Assembly (NCBI GenBank): GCA_913054215.1
Contig: CAJXJE010000002.1
Location: 1-19,049 of the forward strand
Direction: 5' to 3'
Origin: an uncultured Candidatus Peregrinibacteria bacterium
GTDB taxonomy: Bacteria; Patescibacteriota; Gracilibacteria; Peribacterales; Peribacteraceae
Length of the DNA stretch: 19,049 nucleotides
In this document: piece after piece, positions 1-7,193 of the stretch
Layout: the number at the start of each line of letters is the position of its first letter
How positions within the stretch are numbered: position 1 is the first letter of the stretch
Position numbers and translations under genes: made by a program
Notes under the pieces: generated by a model
Told to the model about the DNA's origin: nothing
Seen by the model: only the letters and a program-made list of their open reading frames with translations
The model's database searches: none

Positions 1-1110
1 GCACCCGATGACCCTATAGGCGCCGGTCTCGTTGATGCACTCGAAGAAATTGGTATTCAGTCTGTTGCTCCCAAAAAGAACCTAGCACAGGTAGAGGCAA
101 GCAAGGGATTTACCAGAGACCTCCTAGCGAAGCACGGCATTGATGCATCACCAGTGTACCGTGTATTTACGGAGTCTGATGCTACTACTATTCGTTCATT
201 CCTTGATGAGCTAGAGGGAAACTATGTCGTAAAATACGATGCACTCAAGGGAGGAAAGGGAGTGAAGGTGAGTGACGAGCATGTGCATACTATTGATGAA
301 GGAGTTGCCTACGCCATAGAATGCATCGAAGAATGTGGTCGCGTCGTTATCGAAGAAAAACTTATTGGTGTGGAGTTTAGCTTGATGAGCTTTGTGTCTG
401 GAACAACGGTTATCGATATGCCTGCTGTTCAAGATCACAAGCGTGCATACGAAGGAGATACTGGGCCAAACACCGGTGGAATGGGAACCTATTCTGATGC
501 GAATCACAGTCTTCCCTTTTTAAGTGACAATGATCTAGACGCTGCAAAAGAGCTCAACGAGCAAACGGCAAAGGCATTGCAGGATGAATGCAAAGAACCC
601 TATAAAGGTATCTTGTACGGAGGATTTATTGCTACCAAAAAAGGAATTCAGCTCATTGAATACAATGCGCGATTTGGCGACCCAGAAGCTCTGAATGTTC
701 TGCCACTACTCGAATCGGACTTTGTGGATATCTGCCAAGGCATTATCAGTGGAGACCTGAGTGATGACATGGTTTCCTTTGCGAAGAAAGCTACCGTCTG
801 TAAGTACATCACCCCAGAGAGTTATCCCGAGAGTAAAGATAATAGAGGCGAGAAGGTAACGCTTCCTGATGCAGTTGACGATGCCCGGATCTATCTTGGC
901 GATATTTCTGAAAAAGATGGAAACCTGACGCTCGGAGGATCTCGCACTGCAGGGATTGTCGGCATTGGTGATACCATCGCAGAAGCTGAAACTATTGCGC
1001 AGCGCCTCTGTGAGAGTGTTGAGGGATCTGTGCGATTCCGCAGTGATATTGGTACGAAAAAGATGATAGATGAGCGTATCGATTTGATTGAAAAGGTGCG
1101 AAAAGGGTAA
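1..1110 (+). CDS. purD: Phosphoribosylamine-glycine ligase (GARS), 5' end cut by window edge
   Basis: This enzyme joins glycine to 5-phosphoribosylamine using ATP, the second step of de novo purine synthesis in the cytoplasm. The reading frame is open from base 1 (it starts A-P-D-D-P-I-G-A-G-L), so 369 residues are visible and roughly 60 N-terminal residues lie outside the window. The GTG at 154 is internal, because residues before it (APKKNLAQVEASKGFTRDLL) match the family. ATP-grasp landmarks follow in the usual order: DALKGGKGVKV, EEKLIGVEFSLMSF, DTGPNTGGMGTYS and YNARFGDPEALNVLPLL, the last holding metal-binding Glu/Asn residues. The C-terminal domain ends at the TAA at 1108-1110. The next gene starts 10 bases downstream, which suggests co-transcription. 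A complete ATP-grasp core argues for a working enzyme. Confidence 0.95.
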   Translation, partial: APDDPIGAGLVDALEEIGIQSVAPKKNLAQVEASKGFTRDLLAKHGIDASPVYRVFTESDATTIRSFLDELEGNYVVKYDALKGGKGVKVSDEHVHTIDEGVAYAIECIEECGRVVIEEKLIGVEFSLMSFVSGTTVIDMPAVQDHKRAYEGDTGPNTGGMGTYSDANHSLPFLSDNDLDAAKELNEQTAKALQDECKEPYKGILYGGFIATKKGIQLIEYNARFGDPEALNVLPLLESDFVDICQGIISGDLSDDMVSFAKKATVCKYITPESYPESKDNRGEKVTLPDAVDDARIYLGDISEKDGNLTLGGSRTAGIVGIGDTIAEAETIAQRLCESVEGSVRFRSDIGTKKMIDERIDLIEKVRKG

Positions 1111-1120
1111 GATTAGCTCA

Positions 1121-2437
1121 ATGCAAAGAGACTACACTAGAGTACTGATTCCCTTCGTCTATTTTATAGCCGGAGCAACGTCTATCGCTTCTGTTGCAGC
1201 AACATTTTTCTATAAGGATGATTTGCTGCTGTCTCCTGCCCAAGTGGCTCTCCTTGGTTCTATAGCGATTATCCCTTGGAGTATAAAGCCGGTGTATGGG
1301 TTCCTTTCTGATAGACAACCTATTTGGGGATGGCGCAGAAAGCCGTATCTCTTTATAGCGGGTTTGATGAGCGCAGCGGGATATTTTTCCATGGCTACGT
1401 GGGTCAACTCATTTGGGGATCTAGTCGTCGCACTCCTACTTTCTGGCATGGGGTTTGCTCTCGCAGATGTAATTGTGGATGGTATTGTTGCAGAGAAGAG
1501 TAGAGACCAGAGAGTAGCGGGAAAACTGCAAAGTATTTGCCGTGCTGCTATTATGGCTGGAGCCCTATCTGTAGCCTATCTCTCCGGTATACTTGTCGAA
1601 AGTATTGGGCCACGGAACGTGTTCTTTATTACAGGATCTCTGCCACTACTCACCAGTATTCTTGCCATAGTAATCAAGGAAGAGAAAACAAATTTCCCTA
1701 CATTCTCCCTAAAGGAGACATGGGTGAAATTTAAGAATGCACTCAGTAAAGATCTGATGTGGGCGATTGTCTTCGTCTTTATCTGGCGAGCGACTCCGTC
1801 TAGTGGAGGAGGGCTATCATACTTTATGATTGATGAACTTGGTTTTGACGCAGAATTCTTTGGAAGATTGAGTTTAATCTCCCATGCCATGGGTATTGTT
1901 GGCGTGCTCATCTTTCGCAAATGGCTACTTGCTGTCTCGCTACGCAAACTCTTTTTCTGGATTATCATCGCATCCGTTATTTTGAGTCTTCCGACCATTG
2001 GTCTTGTGTACGGATGGTATGAGTACGTGAACATGAGTCCACGGTTCTTTGCCATGGCAGATACATTAATCTCTGCCCCTCTTACAGAAATCGCATTCAT
2101 TCCACTGATGGTACTGACAGCGAGGCTCTGTCCTCGAGGAATCGAGGCTACGATGTTTGCCGTGCTCGCATCCATCATGAATATTGGTCTTGCCGTGTCT
2201 GACCTTGGAGGTGCGTGGCTCCTGAATTTCTTTGACGTCACCCAAGCAATTGGAGACGTCGCTGCAAACTACTCTGGACTTCATAAAGTATTGTGGATAG
2301 CAATCTTGAGCAGCTTCCTTCCGATGCCCTTTATAAAGATGCTTCCAGATGTTCGTACAGCTGGAGAGATACCTAGCCCATCAAAACATCAAGCTATTAA
2401 AGATGTAACAGCAACAGAGAAGAAGGATATTGCTTAA
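1121..2437 (+). CDS. MFS transporter of the BT1 (folate/biopterin transporter) type
   Basis: A 438-residue integral membrane protein with about 12 hydrophobic segments. The N-terminal half carries KPVYGFLSD (residues about 56-64) and GWRRKPYL (about 70-77). Together they resemble the signature of the BT1/FBT family, known from Leishmania, plants and cyanobacteria, whose members carry folates or pterins; related MFS branches have other substrates, so the substrate is inferred. The ATG at 1121 places the first membrane segment directly after a short basic N-terminus. An in-frame TTG at 1088 would overlap purD by 23 bases and is less likely. No Shine-Dalgarno sequence is evident. The gene sits 10 bases after purD, so a one-carbon or folate link to purine synthesis is an attractive guess. 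Its TAA overlaps the stop of the convergent prfA inside a shared TTAA. Confidence 0.8.
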   Translation: MQRDYTRVLIPFVYFIAGATSIASVAATFFYKDDLLLSPAQVALLGSIAIIPWSIKPVYGFLSDRQPIWGWRRKPYLFIAGLMSAAGYFSMATWVNSFGDLVVALLLSGMGFALADVIVDGIVAEKSRDQRVAGKLQSICRAAIMAGALSVAYLSGILVESIGPRNVFFITGSLPLLTSILAIVIKEEKTNFPTFSLKETWVKFKNALSKDLMWAIVFVFIWRATPSSGGGLSYFMIDELGFDAEFFGRLSLISHAMGIVGVLIFRKWLLAVSLRKLFFWIIIASVILSLPTIGLVYGWYEYVNMSPRFFAMADTLISAPLTEIAFIPLMVLTARLCPRGIEATMFAVLASIMNIGLAVSDLGGAWLLNFFDVTQAIGDVAANYSGLHKVLWIAILSSFLPMPFIKMLPDVRTAGEIPSPSKHQAIKDVTATEKKDIA

Positions 2438-3495
2438 ACTCCAACCGAAGCTAATTTATCGAGTTGATCTTTCTGCAAGAGTGCTTCGATGATCTGCAAG
2501 ATGTCCCCCTCCATAATGCCAGGAAGGTTATTGAAGTTCTGTCCGATGCGGTGATCTGTTACACGGTCTTGTGGGAAGTTATACGTACGGATTTTTTCGG
2601 ATCTATCCCCAGAACCAATCTGTCCAAGGCGCATATCCCCTCGCTCTTTAGCGAGTCTCTGCTGCTCAGCTGCATACAAACGTGATCGCAGGATGCCCAT
2701 CGCTTTGTTCTTGTTTTTAAGTTGAGACTTTTCATCCTGACAAGAAACAGTGATATCTGTTGGAAGGTGTGTGATACGCACTGCTGAGTCTGTGGTATTT
2801 ACCGATTGTCCTCCAGGCCCTGATGAGCGAAAGATATCGATACGAATATCTTCATCTTTAATAGTGATATCTACTTCTTCAGCCTCAGGAAGAATTGCGA
2901 CGGATGCAGCCGATGTATGCACGCGCCCCTTGTTCTCTGTAGCAGGAATACGCTGTACCCGATGGACACCAGACTCAAACTTCATCATTCCATACGCACC
3001 CACTCCGTCGATCTTGCAGACTGCTTCTTTCACTCCCCCGCTCTCTGCATCCTTTTTATCTAAAAGCTCGGTCTTCCACTTCTGCTCCTCTGCAAAACGC
3101 AGATACATACGCAGAAGTTCTCCTGCAAAGAGTGCTGCTTCGTCCCCTCCTGTCCCTGCTCGAATCTCGAGGATGACTGATCGGTCATCATCGGCGTCTT
3201 TTGGAATGAGGAACAACTTCATCTCTTCCTCGAGTTCTGGGATACGCTTGCGCGCTACATCTGCCTCCTCATCTGCCATTACTTTCAGCTCGGGGTCATC
3301 CGCTGATTCTTTGGCAAAGGTGATTGCTGCCTGTGCTGCATCATACTCTTTGATCATACCCAGCAAAGGCTCCAGGTCTTTCATGCGCTTGCCTATCTTT
3401 GCTATTTGCTTTGGATCGCTCAGGACTTCGGGTTCCATCATCTTTTTCTGCAAAGCATCGAATTCGGCCGCAAGGGAACGAAGTTTATCAATCAT
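2434..3495 (-). CDS. prfA: Peptide chain release factor 1 (RF1)
   Basis: RF1 recognises UAA and UAG in the ribosomal A site and triggers peptide release. The 353-residue product is close to the usual 355-360. The codon-recognition tripeptide PAT (residues 184-186, in HRVQRIPATENKGRVHTS) identifies RF1 rather than RF2, which has SPF. The catalytic GGQ is at 228-230 in SSGPGGQSVNTTDSAVR, and the C-terminal part keeps the normal QDEKSQLKNKNKA stretch. The N-terminal third is the helical domain. The ATG lies only 5 bases after the zinc-ribbon gene, so the two probably share an mRNA; no ribosome binding site precedes it. Several genes here end in TGA, so an RF2 gene is expected elsewhere in the genome. 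Confidence 0.97.
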   Translation of the reverse strand: MIDKLRSLAAEFDALQKKMMEPEVLSDPKQIAKIGKRMKDLEPLLGMIKEYDAAQAAITFAKESADDPELKVMADEEADVARKRIPELEEEMKLFLIPKDADDDRSVILEIRAGTGGDEAALFAGELLRMYLRFAEEQKWKTELLDKKDAESGGVKEAVCKIDGVGAYGMMKFESGVHRVQRIPATENKGRVHTSAASVAILPEAEEVDITIKDEDIRIDIFRSSGPGGQSVNTTDSAVRITHLPTDITVSCQDEKSQLKNKNKAMGILRSRLYAAEQQRLAKERGDMRLGQIGSGDRSEKIRTYNFPQDRVTDHRIGQNFNNLPGIMEGDILQIIEALLQKDQLDKLASVGV

Positions 3496-3500
3496 AATCG

Positions 3501-4535
3501 TTAGTTAGAGTTATTCTTTTTCTTACCACAGTGTTCGCATACAGCAGCCCATGTGTAGTTCATCTTTCCACAAGAGCCACAAGTATCTTTGATCTGCTTA
3601 CCGCATCCACCACAGTACTCTTCACTTAGATCCAGCGGATAGGTGCAGGTAGGACATTGCATATTGCGAATCTTCCTCTTTCCACCTCGAACAGGGTCCG
3701 TCGCTCTTCGGTGAACAGAAACGATGAGTCCACCAAGTAACAAGATGATAACTGCCATCATCAAGTAGTACCCGACGATGCGTGTGAGTAGTGTGGCTTG
3801 TAATATCTCCCAGAGTTTTTCTAAGAGCTCTTTTGGAATCCAACTCCAGAGGAAAATAGAGAACGATTGCAAGCTGATGATGCTGGAAGCAATCAGTGCC
3901 GCAACGGCAATAATTTCCCAACGTGAATCCTTTCTCTTCGTTCTGCTATACCACCAGAGCGTGATAAAGAAGAAGGGAATCCAGAAGATGGCCTCCCAGA
4001 GAAAGACCTTGAGCTGACGGATACGTATCTGTTTTACATATTCACGTCTCAAGGGTTCCTCTGCAATACGAGCGATCTCTCTAAGATCGTCAAGCTCAGC
4101 CTGTTTCTGAGATATTTGCAAATCAAGTTTTGCAAGATCTGCTTGGGTGGTATCAACGGTATCTCGTACAGAGTCTTGATGACCATAGATTCTCTCGTCC
4201 TCTCCAGCAATTTGCTCTAGCAAGCTTGTATCGTACTCAGACCTAGCCTCTCTTTTTCGAGATTCAAGCTGCCATCTGGCTTGTTGTAATGGCTGAATAA
4301 CTGTTTTTGAGAAATGTTCCACATTACGATTTTCAACAAGATCTCTATAGTTTGGGTAATTCACACTTGGAATCCCTGACTGTAAATCTACAATGGCTCT
4401 TTCTGAGAGCATGAGGATAATCAACGTCAGAAGCGCCACAAGAACCTTTACACCAAAGGAATACTTCTTCTCTTCATACGAGAAATGGAGCTCTTTTGAG
4501 TGCTTGCCGAAGAGTTTCTTGAAGATCTTGAACAT
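3501..4535 (-). CDS. Membrane protein with coiled coil and C-terminal double zinc ribbon, function unknown
   Basis: I do not recognise a named family for this 344-residue protein. A basic N-terminus is followed by a membrane segment (about residues 29-45), a long charged helical region with coiled-coil character (about 70-170), then three further hydrophobic segments between about 178 and 275. The C-terminus holds two zinc-ribbon-like units with paired cysteines: CPTC with CGGC, then CGSC with CEHC. With four membrane segments the zinc module and N-terminus would both face the cytoplasm and the coiled coil would be outside, but topology is inferred. The gene lies 5 bases upstream of prfA and is divergent from mnmA across 60 bases. 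Double zinc ribbons often mediate protein or nucleic-acid contacts. Pairing with prfA may be incidental. Confidence 0.75.
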   Translation of the reverse strand: MFKIFKKLFGKHSKELHFSYEEKKYSFGVKVLVALLTLIILMLSERAIVDLQSGIPSVNYPNYRDLVENRNVEHFSKTVIQPLQQARWQLESRKREARSEYDTSLLEQIAGEDERIYGHQDSVRDTVDTTQADLAKLDLQISQKQAELDDLREIARIAEEPLRREYVKQIRIRQLKVFLWEAIFWIPFFFITLWWYSRTKRKDSRWEIIAVAALIASSIISLQSFSIFLWSWIPKELLEKLWEILQATLLTRIVGYYLMMAVIILLLGGLIVSVHRRATDPVRGGKRKIRNMQCPTCTYPLDLSEEYCGGCGKQIKDTCGSCGKMNYTWAAVCEHCGKKKNNSN

Positions 4536-4543
4536 CGAGAACT

Positions 4544-4572
4544 ACTCTAGCGCCTTTTTCAGTGATTTTAAA
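4544..4572 (-). promoter_or_regulatory. Putative promoter of the zinc-ribbon gene and prfA
   Basis: On the minus strand a TAGAGT -10 candidate (4549 to 4544) is followed by 8 bases and then the ATG at 4535. A weak TTTAAA -35 candidate (4572 to 4567) sits 17 bases upstream. If transcription starts about 7 bases after the -10 box, the mRNA would be leaderless or nearly so, as proposed for several other genes here. The hexamers are imperfect, so support comes mainly from spacing. Confidence 0.35.
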
Positions 4573-4583
4573 GCTCAGAACCG

Positions 4584-4589
4584 TACAAT
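4584..4589 (+). promoter_or_regulatory. Putative -10 box of mnmA, leaderless geometry
   Basis: TACAAT lies 6 bases before the mnmA ATG at 4596, so the expected transcription start falls on or next to the start codon. No convincing -35 box is seen 16-18 bases upstream, and no Shine-Dalgarno sequence is present. Confidence 0.5.
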
Positions 4590-4595
4590 ATCACT

Positions 4596-5729
4596 ATGAA
4601 AATCTTGGTTGCTATGTCCGGCGGTGTCGACTCCTCAGTAGTAGCCCATAAACTGAAAGAAGAGGGGCATGAGATTATTGGGGTTCGCTTTACGTTGTGG
4701 ACAGATCCGCTTGCTCCTCCACTGGCACAGATACTGCCGAGTAAGTGTTGCAACGCACAGACAGTTGCAAGAGCAAACCAGGTAGCGAAGGATCTGGATA
4801 TCCCGTTACAGATACTTGATCTTGAGCAAGAGTTTAAAAGAGATGTCGTCGATCCATTCCTCCAAGGGTACCGCGAAGGCAGTACGCCAAACCCCTGCAT
4901 AGGATGTAATCGATCTGTGAAGTTTGGGAGGCTACTAGAGCTATGTAAAGAACTTGGCTGCGAAAAACTTGCAACAGGTCACTACGCTCGGGTGGCCGAG
5001 GAAAAGCAGTCTGATGGATCTGTTCGCTATCTACTGCTCGAGGGACTCGATAGAACAAAGGACCAGAGTTACTATCTGTATGGCCTCAATCAAGAGCAAC
5101 TCAGCACAGTGATGTTCCCTCTCGGTGGGTTGCATAAATCTGAGGTCTTCGAACTCGCTATACAGTACGGCGTACCCTATGACGATACCAGTTACCGCGA
5201 GAGTCAGGATCTCTGTTTCTTTCCAGAGAAACAACCAGAGCAATTCCTTAAGAGGTATATCAAAGATAGTAAGCCCGGAGATATCAAACTGGAAGATGGG
5301 ACTGTGGTAGGACAGCATAAAGGCATTCCGTTTTATACCATTGGACAAAGAAAGGGCTTGGGCATTGGAGGCTTAAAAATACCCCTCCATGTCGTACGAA
5401 AAGACTGCGGCAGTAACACTGTTTTTGTGGCTCCTGATGGGGCTGATCTTAAAAAAGACCTATCAGCAAGTGATCTGCGATGGGTCTCATGGGAACCTCC
5501 AAGAAATGTGAAGAATGACTTTCAGGCGCGTATTCATTCACTGGGAACAAAGCATGATGGAGTACTAGAGCATGATGGCAAAACACTAGATTTCCGCTTT
5601 GATAAGGGATTAAGAGGAATTGCAGCAGGTCAATCTATCGTCCTCTATCGTGGAGAGGAAATTGTAGGAGGGGGTGTCATTACAGAAGAGATGCAAGAAG
5701 TAAAAACTATGGTACAATCGTGCTCCTGA
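4596..5729 (+). CDS. mnmA: tRNA-specific 2-thiouridylase MnmA
   Basis: MnmA activates U34 of Lys, Glu and Gln tRNAs with ATP and inserts sulfur, giving the 2-thio part of mnm5s2U and improving decoding of A/G-ending codons. The 377-residue length is typical. The PP-loop SGGVDSS is at residues 8-14. The catalytic cysteine is most likely C104 in TPNPCIGCNRSVKFG, paired with C207 in ESQDLCFF. ATGHYARV (126-133), RTKDQSYYLYGL and TIGQRKGLGIGG are further family landmarks, followed by the C-terminal beta-barrel domains. The ATG at 4596 gives the usual short N-terminus directly before the PP-loop. A -10-like TACAAT lies 6 bases upstream, suggesting a leaderless mRNA. The gene ends with TGA, evidence that UGA is a stop here. 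Confidence 0.96.
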   Translation: MKILVAMSGGVDSSVVAHKLKEEGHEIIGVRFTLWTDPLAPPLAQILPSKCCNAQTVARANQVAKDLDIPLQILDLEQEFKRDVVDPFLQGYREGSTPNPCIGCNRSVKFGRLLELCKELGCEKLATGHYARVAEEKQSDGSVRYLLLEGLDRTKDQSYYLYGLNQEQLSTVMFPLGGLHKSEVFELAIQYGVPYDDTSYRESQDLCFFPEKQPEQFLKRYIKDSKPGDIKLEDGTVVGQHKGIPFYTIGQRKGLGIGGLKIPLHVVRKDCGSNTVFVAPDGADLKKDLSASDLRWVSWEPPRNVKNDFQARIHSLGTKHDGVLEHDGKTLDFRFDKGLRGIAAGQSIVLYRGEEIVGGGVITEEMQEVKTMVQSCS

Positions 5730-5752
5730 GACTGTGATAAACACGTATTTTC

Positions 5753-5761
5753 TGCTACAAT
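5753..5761 (+). promoter_or_regulatory. Putative extended -10 promoter of the sortase gene
   Basis: TGC-TACAAT forms an extended -10 element between mnmA and the sortase gene. Transcription would start near 5768. That is 57 bases before the GTG at 5825 but exactly at an in-frame ATT codon. A second TGG-TACAAT lies at 5710-5718 inside the end of mnmA and could be an alternative. Neither has a clear -35 box. Confidence 0.4.
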
Positions 5762-5824
5762 AAGAGGATTCCTCTACTCCCGCACCAAGACTGGCAAGAA
5801 GGCGATGATGACCACAAAGCCCAT

Positions 5825-7015
5825 GTGGATAGTAGTGGCCAAATTCATATTGGCTCAGGAAACCAGAGCAAAACACCCCGGTTGAGCCGAAAACAGCCAG
5901 AATTAAAGAAAAAAACAGAATGGCAGGTCACTGATGCAGACGAAGTAGTTATAGCGATGCGTAAAACCATGACCACATCGGATCGCTGTGAACAAATAGT
6001 CTCTGTTCTCAAAGGTGTCCGTGGAGGTCTAATTGGTACGACGAAAGATCTGGTATATGAAGGGAGAAACCAATACGCACACAGCTACCGTGGACTGAAA
6101 TTTCATATACGTGATATCAAGAAGATCTTTGCAAGTGGAGCAGATGGTATCTGGGGTTTTCTTGCTCAGCCTGTTTGGGTGATGCGTAAAAATAAGCCTG
6201 CAAAGGAATACAGTCGCGGATCTCTTTTTGCACTGGACGTTGTACGTTTTGGTGGAACATTCGCCACGATATTCGTAGCGCTATTTGTCTCGCTGAACTA
6301 TCAGAGTTTCTTCCAGATCATCACTCCATATCTTGACCCTGTAGAGAGAGTATCTTCTCTTCATGGCAATCTGTCAGAGGTAGATAATGCGCTGAAAGAG
6401 AAGCTCCTCAAGAGCCCAATGCTTGCTATTGCAGGTCGAGAAGAAGGAAATTTTCTCAGCTATCTTCCGGCAGTTGGACCTCCTGAAAACAGAATCATTA
6501 TTCCACGTCTAGGCCTGAATATTCCTCTGGTAACCCCTTCGTATAGCTCACTACTTCGAGAAGACTGGGAAGGTGTAGAAACAGATATCCAAGATGCTTT
6601 GAAGCACGGTGTCGTGCACTACCCAGGGACTGCTCGTCCTGGGCAAGCTGGAAACTTCTTCGTAACCGGTCACAGCAGCTACTACCCTTGGGCAGATGGT
6701 CGCTTTAAAACCGTCTTTGCCAGACTCCATGAGCTAAATGTCGGTGATGAGTACTGGGTGTACTACGGTGGAGATAAACACCGATACGTCATCAACGGCA
6801 AGAAAGAGGTAAAGCCCAGTAACGTTGATGTGCTCGACCAGCCAACCAATAGGCGCACCGCAACGCTCATGACCTGTACTCCTGTAGGAACCACCTTACG
6901 ACGATTAATCATCACCGCTCAGGAAGTAGACCCTACAACCGGTATTGCTCTGCAAGTGGGTGAACGTGAAATGCGCATAGCCACAGGACCCGCACCAACT
7001 GCTCTGCCAATCTAG
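5825..7015 (+). CDS. Membrane-anchored sortase family transpeptidase
   Basis: Sortases cleave a sorting motif in secreted proteins through a cysteine and attach them to the envelope or to each other. Counting from the GTG at 5825 (396 residues), the C-terminal catalytic domain has IPRLGLNIPLV (about 226-236), the catalytic His283 in VTGHSSYYPW, Cys351 in LMTCTPVGT and probably Arg360 just before LIIT, so the triad is complete. One membrane segment lies at about 142-157, preceded by an unusually long, charged, presumably cytoplasmic region of about 140 residues that I cannot assign. The start is uncertain: no ATG exists in frame before codon 45, and the frame is open back to 5741. No substrate lies directly beside it, but the cohesin-like protein at 17179 has a sorting-signal-like C-terminus. 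Confidence 0.9.
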   Translation: MDSSGQIHIGSGNQSKTPRLSRKQPELKKKTEWQVTDADEVVIAMRKTMTTSDRCEQIVSVLKGVRGGLIGTTKDLVYEGRNQYAHSYRGLKFHIRDIKKIFASGADGIWGFLAQPVWVMRKNKPAKEYSRGSLFALDVVRFGGTFATIFVALFVSLNYQSFFQIITPYLDPVERVSSLHGNLSEVDNALKEKLLKSPMLAIAGREEGNFLSYLPAVGPPENRIIIPRLGLNIPLVTPSYSSLLREDWEGVETDIQDALKHGVVHYPGTARPGQAGNFFVTGHSSYYPWADGRFKTVFARLHELNVGDEYWVYYGGDKHRYVINGKKEVKPSNVDVLDQPTNRRTATLMTCTPVGTTLRRLIITAQEVDPTTGIALQVGEREMRIATGPAPTALPI

Positions 7016-7028
7016 TACAACTTTTCGC

Positions 7029-7057
7029 TTCATAAGCTCTGTAAGCTTCAGTAGAAT
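7029..7057 (+). promoter_or_regulatory. Putative promoter of tRNA-Leu and downstream genes
   Basis: A TTCATA -35 candidate (7029-7034, 4 of 6 consensus bases) and a TAGAAT -10 candidate (7052-7057, 5 of 6) are separated by 17 bases. Transcription would start near 7064, leaving a 5' extension of about 27 bases to be trimmed by RNase P. Confidence 0.45.
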
Positions 7058-7090
7058 ACTTCTGATTCAGATCTTTGTTTTCCTACGTAT

Positions 7091-7177
7091 GCCGCAGTGG
7101 TGGAATGGTAGACACTAGGGACTTAAAATCCCTTGGGCCTTAGGCCCGTACTGGTTCGAGTCCAGTCTGCGGCACCA
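7091..7177 (+). tRNA. tRNA-Leu (anticodon TAA), CCA encoded
   Basis: All parts of a class II tRNA can be folded by eye. The acceptor stem pairs GCCGCAG (7091-7097) with CTGCGGC (7167-7173), followed by discriminator A and an encoded CCA (7175-7177). The anticodon stem pairs AGGGA (7117-7121) with TCCCT (7129-7133) around the loop CTTAAAA, with anticodon TAA at 7124-7126. A long variable arm holding GGGCC/GGCCC follows, and the T stem ACTGG/CCAGT closes the loop TTCGAGT. The TAA anticodon, long variable arm and discriminator A all indicate leucine. No intron is present. The next ATG is 16 bases past the CCA, so tRNA processing may release the downstream mRNA. Confidence 0.97.
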
Positions 7178-7193
7178 ACTTCTTGTTTCTTAC

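Noticed and set aside
1576..2241. A 221-codon open frame antisense to the BT1 transporter
   Set aside because: It has no recognisable domain and mirrors a well-supported membrane protein gene.
2750..3508. A 252-codon open frame on the plus strand opposite prfA
   Set aside because: It is a shadow of prfA: very rich in Ser, Ile and Arg, with no domain pattern, while the opposite strand encodes complete RF1.
5710..5718. TGG-TACAAT inside the end of mnmA as a main promoter
   Set aside because: It fits an extended -10 box, but no start codon lies at the short distance seen elsewhere, and a better-placed copy occurs at 5753-5761.
4596..5729. Possible UGA-to-glycine recoding, as in Gracilibacteria or Absconditabacteria
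   Set aside because: Well-defined genes end at TGA at their normal length, including mnmA, and no conserved position needs an in-frame TGA read through.
5805..5882. Short open frame from ATG ATG between mnmA and the sortase gene, ending at TGA
   Set aside because: Twenty-five codons, no ribosome binding site, and it runs out of frame over what reads as the start of the sortase gene.
7034..7048. Inverted repeat AAGCT-CTGTA-AGCTT after the sortase gene as a terminator
   Set aside because: Only 5 base pairs, AT/GC mixed, no T-run after it, and it lies inside the proposed tRNA promoter spacer.
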